Of a stretch of DNA of 64,000 nt, positions 52,157-60,398 are shown piece after piece. The notes under the pieces are model-generated. The model worked only from the letters and a program-made list of their open reading frames with translations. It did no database searches and was not told where the DNA came from. The position numbers and the translations under genes are program-made. Positions within the stretch are counted from its first letter, which is position 1. Every line of letters begins with the position of its first letter. Source of the stretch: JBBQXH01 sp963710975 (GTDB lineage Bacteria; Actinomycetota; Thermoleophilia; Gaiellales; Gaiellaceae); NCBI GenBank assembly GCA_963710975.1, contig CAVQCG010000006.1, forward strand, positions 43,533 through 107,532, in the 5' to 3' direction.

Positions 52157-53824
52157 TCAGCGCGCTTCATTGTAGGCCGCGGCCCGTCTCCTCTCGACCA
52201 AGGTGCTGCGAATCGCCGGCGCTGCGGCGACGGCGCAGACGACGAGCGAGCCGAGGACGAGGGGCAGGGGTTCGACCGTACCGGCGCCGAGGAGCGGCGG
52301 ACCGGCGAGCGATGCGGTGATGACGGACAGGCCGTAGATGCCGATTCCGGCAAGACCGTGCCGGCGGGCGAGGGGAAGCAGTGCGGCTGCAGCGGCGAAG
52401 ACTCCGGCCTCGATGCCGATCGCCGGGTACTGGGCCAGTGCATGCCAGAGGGCTCCGGCGACGGCGCGCGGGCTTTCGCTTCCGTCGATTCCCAGTCCGA
52501 GTGGAGGCTGCTCGCCCGTGAACGGGAGTGGCATTCCTCGCAGTCCCGCGACCAGCGCGGCGAGGATGACTCCCGTGCCCGCCTGCAGCGCGCGGCGTAC
52601 CATCCCGCTCGCGCGCTCGGCGATGAGCGGCATGAGCGCCAGGCCGCTGACGAGCGCGAGCGCAGGCCCGGCGGCGAACAGCAAGCCGTGCCTGGCATCG
52701 CGCCAGAAGACGGCTATCCAGACGAGCGCAACGGGAGCGTAGGCGAGGGCCAGGCCGAGCGAGATGTCTCCGAGCGGCAGGATCGGCACCAGCAGCGTCA
52801 CGGCGAGACCGGCGCGGGGCGCGAGCAGCGCGAGGAGCGCGGCGAGCGACGCAAGCGCCGCGATCAGTGGTGTCGGGAAGAACGGCAGCACCAGGCAGAC
52901 GGCAACCGTCACGACGGCGGAGAGGCACGCGTGGATTGCACGCTCGGCGAGAACGTGCCTGGACGAGACGGGTCGCTTCGCCCTTCGCCGTCTTGTCTCG
53001 GTCAGGCTGCGACGAAGCTCGGCCGCCAGGGCGTTGGGGTCGGGTCGTCGGCGCGGGTCGACGGAAAGCGCGCGGTCGACGGCCGAGATCAGACGCTTGG
53101 GAAGGTCAGGCCTCTCGGTGGCAAGCGATGGAGCGCCCGAGCCGATCAGCCGCGCCGTCTCGACGGGCGACGCCGTGAAGAAGGGCTGAAAGCCGGCTAG
53201 CGATTCCCAGAGGATGACGCCCACGGCCCAGACATCGGCGGCGCCCGAGGCCTGCTTCCCTGCGAGCCGTTCGGGCGAGATGTAGGCGAGGGTGCCGGGG
53301 ACGTCACCCGTCGCGGTCAGGGCGTCGACCTCCTCGAACTGCGCGAGACCGAAGTCGAGCAGGCGAACGGACACCTCGGCGCCTTCCTCCACGAGGATGT
53401 TCGCGGGCTTGACGTCGCGGTGGACGATGCCCTTGTGGTGCGCGTGTGACAAGGCGTCGAGCACCTGTGCAGAGGCCTCGACAGCGCCGGCGTCGTCGAG
53501 CTCGCCGTCCCTGATCGCCTTGCGCAGCGTCTGGCCGGCTACGTACTCGTACGCGACGTAGACATGGCGCTCGTCGCGTTCGACCCGATAGGCGCGGACG
53601 CATCTGCGGTCACGGAGCCTCGCGACGGCCTGGGCCTCGCGCTCCGCCCGCTCGCCCGCCTTGCCTTCGCGCGGAACGACCTTGAGCGCGACCTCCCGAT
53701 CGTCGATCACGTCCCGGGCGAGCCAGACCGAGCCGGAGCCCCCGCTCCCGAGTGGACGGACGGCACGGTAGCGGCCGAGGATCAGATCCCCGCGAGGGTT
53801 GGTGGCAGCCGCTGCTCGAGACAT
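52157..53824 (-). CDS. Ser/Thr kinase with large polytopic C-terminal domain
   Basis: A 555-residue protein leading the cluster. The kinase domain (about 1-275) has GSGGSGSVW, Lys in VALKVV, HRDVKPANILVEEG, DFGLAQ and PGTLAYISPERLAG. Residues 290-540 hold about eight hydrophobic segments with no PASTA domain. This place is normally held by PknA, which has one helix and a short tail. The polytopic tail has no name I recognise; it could sense a lipid or transported molecule. Confidence 0.9.
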   Translation of the reverse strand: MSRAAAATNPRGDLILGRYRAVRPLGSGGSGSVWLARDVIDDREVALKVVPREGKAGERAEREAQAVARLRDRRCVRAYRVERDERHVYVAYEYVAGQTLRKAIRDGELDDAGAVEASAQVLDALSHAHHKGIVHRDVKPANILVEEGAEVSVRLLDFGLAQFEEVDALTATGDVPGTLAYISPERLAGKQASGAADVWAVGVILWESLAGFQPFFTASPVETARLIGSGAPSLATERPDLPKRLISAVDRALSVDPRRRPDPNALAAELRRSLTETRRRRAKRPVSSRHVLAERAIHACLSAVVTVAVCLVLPFFPTPLIAALASLAALLALLAPRAGLAVTLLVPILPLGDISLGLALAYAPVALVWIAVFWRDARHGLLFAAGPALALVSGLALMPLIAERASGMVRRALQAGTGVILAALVAGLRGMPLPFTGEQPPLGLGIDGSESPRAVAGALWHALAQYPAIGIEAGVFAAAAALLPLARRHGLAGIGIYGLSVITASLAGPPLLGAGTVEPLPLVLGSLVVCAVAAAPAIRSTLVERRRAAAYNEAR

Positions 53825-53965
53825 CGCTCGAGCGAACCTTGGCCGCGGCGCACCGAAGTCCTGCCGGTACGACCGGGCGGGTTCCGGCAGGGGATGCTGC
53901 TATGCTCCGCGAATTCTGGGGGATGCTTCGACGTTCCCAGATGACTCCCACCACCGCACCCACCT

Positions 53966-55165
53966 GTGGCCGATCGGGATAAGACCGACGCCGACGACAT
54001 CGAGTTCGACTTCTTCGAGGATCTTCCGACCGTCGAGAAGCCGGCGCCCGATTCGAAGCAGCCCAAGCGAGGCGGTGGAGCTCGTCCTCCGAAGCCCCCT
54101 CGAGAGCCGCGCCAACCGAAGGCGTCCGGCGGCGGACGCAAGAGCGGCGCACCGCTCCTGCGTCTCGCCATTCTGATCGTCGCCGCGATCGCGATTGCAG
54201 TCGTCCTCGTTCTCTGGGTCAACAGCTGTCGCGGGAGCTCGGCGACGGATGCGTACTCCTCGTACATGAAGGACGTGTCGGGGGTCACCGAGGAGTCCTC
54301 GAATGTCGGCAAGAGCCTCACCACGCTCCTCACGACGCCCGGCGTGACGCTCGACGAGATCGACACGAAGCTGAGTGGGTTGACCAAGCAGCAGCAGCAG
54401 GTGGTACAGCGCGCGCAGGGACTCGAGCCGCCCGGCCCGCTGGCCGACGAGCAGCAGAGCCTCGTCGACTCGATGCAGCTCCGAGCGAGCGGCCTGGCCG
54501 GGCTGCAGACGGCATTCGCCCAGGTCCAGCCCGCCAGCGATCCGGCCGAGGCGGGCGCGCTTCTCGCCGAGCAGGCGAAGCGGCTCGTCGCGGCGGACGT
54601 CGTGTACGACGATCTCTTCAAGGCGCGCTCCCAAGAAGTCATGAAGCAGCAAGGAATCACCGGCGTGACTGTTCCCGACGCACCGTTCCTCGGAGACGCT
54701 GACCTCGCGACCGAGAGCTCGCTCAGCGAGGTCGTCAAGCGGATCACCACGGGCGGCAGCGGCGACACGTCCGGCGGTGAGGACACGTCGACCGGTTTGC
54801 ACGGCAACCAGCTCGTCTCGACGAAGTGGCAGCCGGGCGACGAGACCCTGTCTCCGGATCAGGAGAACACGATCATCGTGACCGACGGCCTCACCTTCCA
54901 GGTCATCGTCCGCAACTCCGGCGATTTCCAGGAGACGCAGGTCAAGGTCACCGTGACGATCCTGCTACCCGACCCGATCACCAAGACGGCGACCATCGAT
55001 CTCATCGACCCCGGCGAGACCGAGACGGCGACGCTCACCGGGTTCAACGGAATCAACGACTTTGCCGAGGTCGTGACGCTGAAGGCGACCGTCGAGCCGG
55101 TTCCAGGCGAGCAGAAGACGGAGAACAACACCGTCGAGTACCCGGTCATCTTCTCGATCGGCTAG
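53966..55165 (+). CDS. Single-pass membrane protein with C-terminal CARDB-like domain, unknown
   Basis: A 399-residue protein from GTG 53966 (MADRDKTDADDIEFDFFEDL). An acidic start and a Pro/Lys/Arg-rich stretch precede one helix (LRLAILIVAAIAIAVVLVLW, about 67-86). The outer part has a helical region (TDAYSSYMKDVSGVTEESSN; Gln-rich TKQQQQVVQRAQ) and a C-terminal Ig-like domain (VTDGLTFQVIVRNSGDFQET) typical of CARDB-like folds. It is divergent from the kinase cluster and precedes DUF4446. A link to envelope control is an inference. Confidence 0.75.
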   Translation: MADRDKTDADDIEFDFFEDLPTVEKPAPDSKQPKRGGGARPPKPPREPRQPKASGGGRKSGAPLLRLAILIVAAIAIAVVLVLWVNSCRGSSATDAYSSYMKDVSGVTEESSNVGKSLTTLLTTPGVTLDEIDTKLSGLTKQQQQVVQRAQGLEPPGPLADEQQSLVDSMQLRASGLAGLQTAFAQVQPASDPAEAGALLAEQAKRLVAADVVYDDLFKARSQEVMKQQGITGVTVPDAPFLGDADLATESSLSEVVKRITTGGSGDTSGGEDTSTGLHGNQLVSTKWQPGDETLSPDQENTIIVTDGLTFQVIVRNSGDFQETQVKVTVTILLPDPITKTATIDLIDPGETETATLTGFNGINDFAEVVTLKATVEPVPGEQKTENNTVEYPVIFSIG

Positions 55166-55172
55166 CGGACAG

Positions 55173-55652
55173 ATGTCGAGTACGGTCGCGGGATGGATCG
55201 CGATCGGCGCCCTCGTGGTGGCCGTCGCGGCGCTCCTCATGGGTCTCGTGTTCTGGCGCACGCTCAGGAGAGTGCGGCGTGCGCAGACCGTGCTCCTCGG
55301 CTCCGGCCGGGAAGACCTCGTCAACTTCGCTGTCTCCCTCCAGACGCGCATCGACGACCTGCATCGGGTCGTCGACGAGGTCTCTGCCGGGCTCGTTCGG
55401 GTCGACAAGAGACTCGACAGCGCTCTTTCGCGCACGGCGATCGTCCGGTACGACGCGTACGAGGACGTCGGGGGCCAGCAGTCCGCCTCGCTCGCATTCC
55501 TCGATGCAGCGCGGTCGGGAATCGTCATCACCGCGATCCAGGGACGTGACTACGCACGGATCTACGTCAAGGAGCTCGACCAGGGCCACGCGCCCGTCGC
55601 GCTCTCGCCCGAAGAGCGGGAGGCAGTCGAACGTGCGATGTCTTCGGGCTAG
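55173..55652 (+). CDS. DUF4446 family membrane protein
   Basis: A 159-residue protein with one N-terminal helix (VAGWIAIGALVVAVAALLMG), a coiled-coil linker and the DUF4446 core (SRTAIVRYDAYEDVGGQQSA, FLDAARSGIVITAIQGRDYA). The family is widespread in Gram-positive bacteria, often near parB or chromosome/envelope genes; its function is unsettled. It starts eight bases after the gene before it. Confidence 0.88.
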   Translation: MSSTVAGWIAIGALVVAVAALLMGLVFWRTLRRVRRAQTVLLGSGREDLVNFAVSLQTRIDDLHRVVDEVSAGLVRVDKRLDSALSRTAIVRYDAYEDVGGQQSASLAFLDAARSGIVITAIQGRDYARIYVKELDQGHAPVALSPEEREAVERAMSSG

Positions 55653-55670
55653 AAGGACGTTCCCGGTCCG

Positions 55671-55676
55671 TAGACT
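55671..55676 (+). promoter_or_regulatory. -10 box TAGACT before the HNH gene
   Basis: TAGACT is followed by nine bases and ATG 55686; the transcript should start within about three bases of the start codon. No Shine-Dalgarno is visible. Confidence 0.4.
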
Positions 55677-55685
55677 TCGGGGACA

Positions 55686-56222
55686 ATGCAGCAGGTTCTC
55701 GTCCTGAACTCCAGCTTCGAGCCGCTGAACGTCTGCACTGTCCGCCGGGCGCACGTCCTCGTGTTCAAGGGAAAGGCCGAGGTGATCGAGCAGGTCGACC
55801 GGCCATTTCGGTCGGCGTCTCGTCGGTATCCCTGGCCGCATGTCATCCGCCTGCTGACATACGTACGCGTCCCTCGGGCCGTCCAGCGGCGCATCTCCCG
55901 CCGCGCGCTGTTCGCTCGTGACGGCTGGCGCTGCCAGTACTGCGGGTCGACCGGGCGCCTCACGCTCGACCACGTCGTCCCGAAGAGTCGCGGGGGAGAC
56001 TCCGTCTGGGAGAACGTCGTCGCTTCGTGCGCGCCCTGCAACCTCAGGAAGGCGGACCGCCTCCCTGAGGAGGTGCAGATGCATCCCCACGTCAAGCCTC
56101 GGCCGCCCGCTCCGGCGCTCTTCGTGACGCTGGCGGCTTCGCACATCCCGGATCGCTGGCGGCCGTACCTTGGTGGGAGCCCGGGGCCGGTCGCCCCCGC
56201 GTTCGCCACCGCGTTCCGGTAG
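55686..56222 (+). CDS. HNH endonuclease family protein
   Basis: A 178-residue protein opening MQQVLVLNSSFEPLNVCTVR, the standard start of the actinobacterial HNH family, with the nuclease core RDGWRCQYCGSTG, LTLDHVVPKSRGG and ENVVASCAPCN. The two CxxC pairs bind zinc and the His of LDHV is catalytic. This stand-alone type is common in actinobacterial chromosomes; its DNA target and role are unknown. TAGACT lies nine bases before ATG. Confidence 0.92.
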   Translation: MQQVLVLNSSFEPLNVCTVRRAHVLVFKGKAEVIEQVDRPFRSASRRYPWPHVIRLLTYVRVPRAVQRRISRRALFARDGWRCQYCGSTGRLTLDHVVPKSRGGDSVWENVVASCAPCNLRKADRLPEEVQMHPHVKPRPPAPALFVTLAASHIPDRWRPYLGGSPGPVAPAFATAFR

Positions 56223-56285
56223 CGGGAACTTCCGGCGGCGAGCTGCCGTCAAAGCGGCCACAGGACTCGACGAGGGAGGAGAGCG

Positions 56286-57017
56286 ATGAAGACCGGATGG
56301 AAGCGAGTTGCCGCCGTGACGGGGCTCGTTGCCGTGATCGGCGGGGTTGCCCTGTATGCGGGAGTCTTCCAGCCCGAGAGGGCCCAGGGACAGGCTGCCG
56401 GTCAGGGCTCTGGCACCAACGGGATCACGGTGACGGGTGCCGGCGTGGTCAAGGCATCGCCGGATCAGGCCCAGTTCTCCTTCGGAGTCGAGACGCAAGC
56501 AGAGACGTCAGCGGCTGCGCTCACGGCGAACTCTGCGGCTGTGCAGAAGGTGATCGACGCCGTCAAGAAGGCCGGCATCCCGGCAGCCGACATCCAGACG
56601 CAACAGGTCTCGGTGTCTCCGCGTTACGACGACAAGGGCCAGAAGATCATCGGCTATACGGCGTCCAACTCCGTCAACGTCACCATCCGGGATCTCGCCA
56701 AGGTGGGCCAGGTCGTGGACGCTGCGGTCGCAGCAGGTGCAAACAACGTCTACGGACCGACCCTGACCATCGCCAAGCAAGATGCCCTCTACGCGCAGGC
56801 TCTCAGGAAGGCGTATAGCGACGCGAAGGCGAAGGCACAGACGATTGCCGGCGCGGCGGGCGTGTCGGTCGGCCGGGTCGTCAACATCGTCGAGGGCAGT
56901 GGCTTCACCCCGCTGCCGGCTGCGGGCGCGGCCGACACGGGTAGCGCCGAGGTTCCAATCGAGCCTGGCCTGCAGGAGATCCAGGCGACGCTGACTGTGA
57001 CGTTCGCGATCTCCTGA
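56286..57017 (+). CDS. SIMPL (DUF541) domain secreted protein
   Basis: A 243-residue protein with a signal-like helix (VAAVTGLVAVIGGVALYAGV) and the SIMPL domain (GITVTGAGVVKASPDQAQFS; ALTANSAAVQKVIDAVKKAG; VSPRYDDKGQKIIGYTASNS). Family members assemble into periplasmic or surface oligomers, and some protect against oxidative stress. GGGAGGA lies six bases before ATG. A strong hairpin follows the stop. Confidence 0.9.
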   Translation: MKTGWKRVAAVTGLVAVIGGVALYAGVFQPERAQGQAAGQGSGTNGITVTGAGVVKASPDQAQFSFGVETQAETSAAALTANSAAVQKVIDAVKKAGIPAADIQTQQVSVSPRYDDKGQKIIGYTASNSVNVTIRDLAKVGQVVDAAVAAGANNVYGPTLTIAKQDALYAQALRKAYSDAKAKAQTIAGAAGVSVGRVVNIVEGSGFTPLPAAGAADTGSAEVPIEPGLQEIQATLTVTFAIS

Positions 57018-57036
57018 CGCGATTCTCCTGTGTGAC

Positions 57037-57079
57037 GGCCGCGGGGAGGGGCTGGGGTAACCGGCCCCTCCCCGCGGCC
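57037..57079 (+). terminator. 16-bp perfect GC hairpin after the SIMPL gene
   Basis: GGCCGCGGGGAGGGGC (57037-57052) pairs perfectly with GCCCCTCCCCGCGGCC (57064-57079) around an 11-base loop. There is no T-run, as is common for actinobacterial hairpin terminators. It should isolate glnA from the gene before it. Confidence 0.7.
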
Positions 57080-57087
57080 GGGCACGG

Positions 57088-57093
57088 TATACT
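57088..57093 (+). promoter_or_regulatory. glnA -10 box TATACT
   Basis: TATACT matches the sigma-70-type -10 consensus closely and would start transcription near 57100. No good -35 is visible because the region upstream is the GC hairpin. The same bases could instead form an RNA hairpin loop if transcription begins further upstream (see findings). Confidence 0.5.
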
Positions 57094-57105
57094 CGCCGTG
57101 TAATC

Positions 57106-57121
57106 GAGGCGACGGGGCCTC
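57106..57121 (+). promoter_or_regulatory. Alternative (antiterminator) hairpin in the glnA leader
   Basis: GAGGC (57106-57110) pairs with GCCTC (57117-57121) around the hexaloop GACGGG. The GCCTC arm is part of the 5' arm of the following terminator, so the two structures exclude each other. Confidence 0.45.
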
Positions 57122-57155
57122 AGGCGCGCTTGTTCGACGCCTGGGGTCTTTTTTT
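57116..57155 (+). terminator. Intrinsic terminator in the glnA leader
   Basis: GGCCTCAGGCG (57116-57126) pairs with CGCCTGGGGTC (57138-57148), with two G-U wobbles, and is followed by seven T (57149-57155). It ends 17 bases before the glnA ATG and after the -10 box, so it is placed to attenuate glnA. Confidence 0.75.
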
Positions 57156-57172
57156 GTGCTCAGGAGGTGGAG

Positions 57173-58519
57173 ATGGGAAGGGCAACAAGCGATCCAGCAG
57201 ATCGCACGCAGGTGCTCGAGCGGGTCTCGGCGGAGAAGGTCGACTTCGTCCTCCTCTGGTTCACGGACATCGTCGGGCAGCTCAAGAGCTTCGCGGTGAC
57301 CGTCGACGAGCTCGAAGGAGCACTCGACGACGGCATGGGCTTCGACGGCTCGTCGATCACGGGCTTCAACTCGATCGAGGAGTCCGACATGGTCGCGATT
57401 CCCGATCCGACGACGTATCAGGTGATGCCGTGGCACACCGGTGAGTACAAGGTCGCCCGCATGATCTGCGATGTCGTCACGCCTGACGGCAAGCCGTACG
57501 AGGGGGACCCGCGGTACGTGTTGCGGCGCGCTCTGGAGCGGATGCGCAGCATGGGCTTCGACACCTTCAACGTCGGCCCGGAGCTCGAGTACTTCTATTT
57601 CAAGGACGACGACGCGACCGAGATCCTCGACCACGGCGGCTACTTCGACTTGACGACCCTCGACGCGGCCTCCGAATGGCGCAAGGAGACCATCAAGGCG
57701 CTCGAGTCGATGGGAATCCCGGTCGAGTACGCGCACCACGAGGTCGCGCCGTCGCAGCACGAGATCGACATGCGGTATTCGAGCGCGCTCGAGATGGCCG
57801 ACCACACGACTACCTACCGCCTGATCGTCAAGGAGATCGCGTCGAAGTACGGGATCTACGCGACATTCATGCCGAAGCCGCTGTTCGGCGAGAACGGCTC
57901 GGGCATGCACACGCACCAGTCGCTCTTCGCGAACGGCAGAAACGCGTTCTACGACGCCGACGACGAGTGGCATCTCTCGCCGACGGGGAAGCACTTCATC
58001 GCCGGGCTGCTCCACCACGCGCGCGAGATCTGCGCGATCTTCGCGCAGTGGGTCAACTCCTACAAGCGGCTCGTCCCGGGCTACGAGGCACCCGTCTACG
58101 TCGCGTGGTCGCGGCGCAACAGGTCGGCGTTGATCCGGATCCCGTTGTACTTTCCCGGCAAGGAGCAGGCGACGAGAGCCGAGATCCGCTGTCCGGACCC
58201 GGCTTGCAATCCATACCTGACGTTTGCCGCGCTCCTGCACGCCGGACTCGACGGCATCGAGAAGGCCTACGAGCTTCCATCGCCGATGGAGGAGAACCTG
58301 TTCGAGCTCACGCCCGACGAGCGACGGGACAGGGGGATCATCAGCCTGCCGCAGAATCTCGGCGAGGCGATCGAGGAGCTCGCCGGCAGCGAGCTATGCC
58401 GTCGTATCCTCGGCCCGCACATCTTCGAGCGCTATGTCGAGATCAAGCGCAAGGAGTGGGACGAGTACCGCGTGCAGGTCACGCCATGGGAGCTGAACCG
58501 GTACCTATCCATCCTGTAG
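57173..58519 (+). CDS. glnA: Glutamine synthetase, type I
   Basis: AGGAGG lies five bases before ATG 57173, giving 448 residues (a GTG six bases earlier is less likely). The enzyme joins ammonia to glutamate. Signatures are MGFDGSSITGFNSIEESDM, the catalytic GPELEYFYFKDDD, HHEVAPSQHEID, and GENGSGMHTHQSLF (ATP site). At the place of the adenylylated Tyr of the GSI-beta class the sequence is ENLFELTPDE, with Phe at about residue 377, so adenylylation is not expected, as in the GSI-alpha class; feedback and transcriptional control are more likely. A leader terminator precedes it. Confidence 0.95.
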   Translation: MGRATSDPADRTQVLERVSAEKVDFVLLWFTDIVGQLKSFAVTVDELEGALDDGMGFDGSSITGFNSIEESDMVAIPDPTTYQVMPWHTGEYKVARMICDVVTPDGKPYEGDPRYVLRRALERMRSMGFDTFNVGPELEYFYFKDDDATEILDHGGYFDLTTLDAASEWRKETIKALESMGIPVEYAHHEVAPSQHEIDMRYSSALEMADHTTTYRLIVKEIASKYGIYATFMPKPLFGENGSGMHTHQSLFANGRNAFYDADDEWHLSPTGKHFIAGLLHHAREICAIFAQWVNSYKRLVPGYEAPVYVAWSRRNRSALIRIPLYFPGKEQATRAEIRCPDPACNPYLTFAALLHAGLDGIEKAYELPSPMEENLFELTPDERRDRGIISLPQNLGEAIEELAGSELCRRILGPHIFERYVEIKRKEWDEYRVQVTPWELNRYLSIL

Positions 58520-58536
58520 CAAGCCGGCGGGAGCTG

Positions 58537-58690
58537 GCGCGCAGCGGCCGAACAGGCCGCGAAGGGTCATCGCCGCCGACGGCGGCGATACGCCCTCCGC
58601 GGTCGCTTCCGCGGGCCTCTCGGCCCGCGGGCCTTCGTGGCCGCCTCCGGCGTCCACTGTGCGCCGGCTCCGCCGGCTTACGCCGCTCTG
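58537..58690. repeat. REP-like palindromic element, inverted pair
   Basis: After glnA, CAGCGGCCGAACAGGCCGCG (58542-58561) matches the units at 40923-41039 with one change in the loop. ATCGCCGCC-GAC-GGCGGCGAT (58569-58589) is a perfect hairpin. A second, inverted unit follows: CTTCGTGGCCGCCTCCGGCG through GTGCGCC, whose reverse complement resembles the first unit at 40856-40892, and GCCGGCTCCGCCGGC is the reverse complement of a segment there. It lies between the convergent genes glnA and the PRC-like gene. Confidence 0.7.
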
Positions 58691-58956
58691 AGGGCGTCGC
58701 GCTCGACGCTCAGCGCGATGACCCGTGTCGTCGTGTCGATCTCGTCGATCGCCGACGCTGGCACGATCCTTCTCCGTCGAAGCGGAAAGCCGCCGCGAAC
58801 GGTCAGCCGGGGATCTCCTTCTGCCGAGCCCGCCCGCTCGACGCGACCGACGACGCGGCCGCGCGCATCCGCGACCAGGTATCCGGTCGTCGATTGAAGG
58901 ACGTTCGGATCGCGGGGAGGCACCGCGAAGAGCCTAGCGAAGCCGGTGGAGGTCAC
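58678..58956 (-). CDS. Small PRC-barrel-like protein
   Basis: GTG 58956 gives MTSTGFARLFAVPPRDPNVL, 92 residues; the frame is open to 58986 but that would overlap the promoter of the kinase gene. The core TTGYLVADARGRVVGRVERA, then GGFPLRRRRIVPASAIDEID, has the PRC-barrel order (strand, D-x-x-G-x-x-V-G, IPxxAI-like strand). It is one of three such genes in this window. Function unknown. Confidence 0.6.
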   Translation of the reverse strand: MTSTGFARLFAVPPRDPNVLQSTTGYLVADARGRVVGRVERAGSAEGDPRLTVRGGFPLRRRRIVPASAIDEIDTTTRVIALSVERDALRAA

Positions 58957-58980
58957 GGGCCGAGACCCTCTGGCGACGCA

Positions 58981-58986
58981 TATCAT
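58981..58986 (+). promoter_or_regulatory. -10 box TATCAT before the GAF kinase
   Basis: TATCAT is followed by eight bases and ATG 58995, so the mRNA should begin at or just before the start codon. No Shine-Dalgarno is present. Confidence 0.5.
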
Positions 58987-58994
58987 CTGGACGG

Positions 58995-60398
58995 ATGAAC
59001 CGCTCCGAGCGGCATCTGCAACTCGTCACCGAGACGATCGAGGCCGTCAACTCGACGCTCAATCTGGACGAGCTGTTCGAGTTGATCGCCACGAGGGTCG
59101 CGGCGGTGCTCGAAGCCGACGCGTGCTTCGTATACCTCTACGACCTGCGTGCCGACGAGCTGGTCCTGAAGGCCTCCGTCGGCGCCCACGTCGAGGTAAC
59201 GACACGACGACCGAAGCTACGCCGTGGCGAGGGGATCACGGGAACTGCGGCGGCCGAGCGCGCGCCGATCATGATCCCGAGCGCGGCGCACCTCGACCCT
59301 CGCTTCAAGCGCTTCCCGAACCTCCACGAAGAGCAGTACGAATCGATCCTCGCGGTGCCGATCCTGGCGAAGGAGCGGCTGGAGGGCGCGCTGAACATCC
59401 GCACGGTTGCCCCTCGCGTCTACGACGACGCCGAGATCGACCTTCTCATGGCGATCGCCGGCCAGGTGGCGCAGGCAATCGAGAACGCCAAGCTCTACGA
59501 CCATGCCCAACGACGGGTTGCCGAGCTCGAGGCGCTCAGCCGGATCTCGGAAGCCGTGTCGGAGTCTCTCTACCTCGAGGAGTCGCTGGCAGCGATCGTA
59601 GAGACCACGATGGATGCGGTTGGTGCGACCGGCGCCGCAATCGTCCTCGAGGACGGACGGATCGTCTGGCCGGAAGGGCGCGCCGGCGCCCACGCCGAGC
59701 GTCTTCCCCTTCGCTGGAAGGGTCGCCGGCTCGGCGAGCTCGTCTGCGATCGTGACACGCCCTTCACCGACGAGGAACGGACCCTTCTCGTCTCGATCGC
59801 CCACCATGCGGCCGTCGCGCTCGAGCACAGCCGAGCCGTGATGCGGGGCGTTCTTGCTCAGGAGATCCATCATCGCGTCAAGAACAACCTCCAGACCGTC
59901 GCGTCGATGCTGCGGCTGCAGGCCCACTCACCGGACGTCGACCCGCGCCGCGCGCTCGAGGACTCGGTCAACCGGATTCTCGCAATCGCCGCCGTCCACG
60001 AGGTCCTGACGGAGAGGCGTGAGGACGATGTCGATCTCGGCGAGCTGATCGACCGTCTGCGGCGGATGATCGTGCAGGGCGTCGGCGTGGGGAAGGAGGT
60101 CGAGGCGTCAGTCGAGCCGGTCTCGCTCGCGGGCGATCGTGCCACGGCCCTTGCGCTCGTCTTCAGCGAGCTCTTCCAAAATGCCCTCGAACACGGCGGC
60201 GATCATGTGTCGATCGAGCTCACACGGCGGAACGGCGAGGTGCTGCTCGCGGTCGCCGACGACGGGGTTGGCGTTGCCGGAGCGAAGCACGGCACCGGCC
60301 TCTCGATCGTCGATGCGCTCGTGCGCGACGAGCTCAAGGGGACGCTCGATCTCGGCGGCAAGACCGGACTGCGCGCCGAAGTTGCGTTCCCAGCATGA
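58995..60398 (+). CDS. GAF-domain sensor histidine kinase (HisKA_2)
   Basis: A 467-residue soluble kinase. Two GAF-like modules come first (residues about 20-165, with ADACFVYLYDLRADELVLKA, and about 175-280). The HisKA_2 dimerisation motif is EIHHRVKNNLQTVASML, with the phosphorylated His near residue 291, and the HATPase_c domain has NALEHGGDHVSIEL and ADDGVGVAGAKHGTGL. This class pairs with ANTAR response regulators, and such a gene follows with a four-base overlap. GAF ligands vary; no signal can be named. Confidence 0.9.
   Translation: MNRSERHLQLVTETIEAVNSTLNLDELFELIATRVAAVLEADACFVYLYDLRADELVLKASVGAHVEVTTRRPKLRRGEGITGTAAAERAPIMIPSAAHLDPRFKRFPNLHEEQYESILAVPILAKERLEGALNIRTVAPRVYDDAEIDLLMAIAGQVAQAIENAKLYDHAQRRVAELEALSRISEAVSESLYLEESLAAIVETTMDAVGATGAAIVLEDGRIVWPEGRAGAHAERLPLRWKGRRLGELVCDRDTPFTDEERTLLVSIAHHAAVALEHSRAVMRGVLAQEIHHRVKNNLQTVASMLRLQAHSPDVDPRRALEDSVNRILAIAAVHEVLTERREDDVDLGELIDRLRRMIVQGVGVGKEVEASVEPVSLAGDRATALALVFSELFQNALEHGGDHVSIELTRRNGEVLLAVADDGVGVAGAKHGTGLSIVDALVRDELKGTLDLGGKTGLRAEVAFPA

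Noticed and set aside
44871..53824. The kinase/cell-wall cluster as a new system
   Set aside because: The order kinase-FhaA-FhaB-PstP-RodA-PbpA-PknB is the standard actinobacterial cluster; only the polytopic kinase tail and the added ddl were kept as findings.
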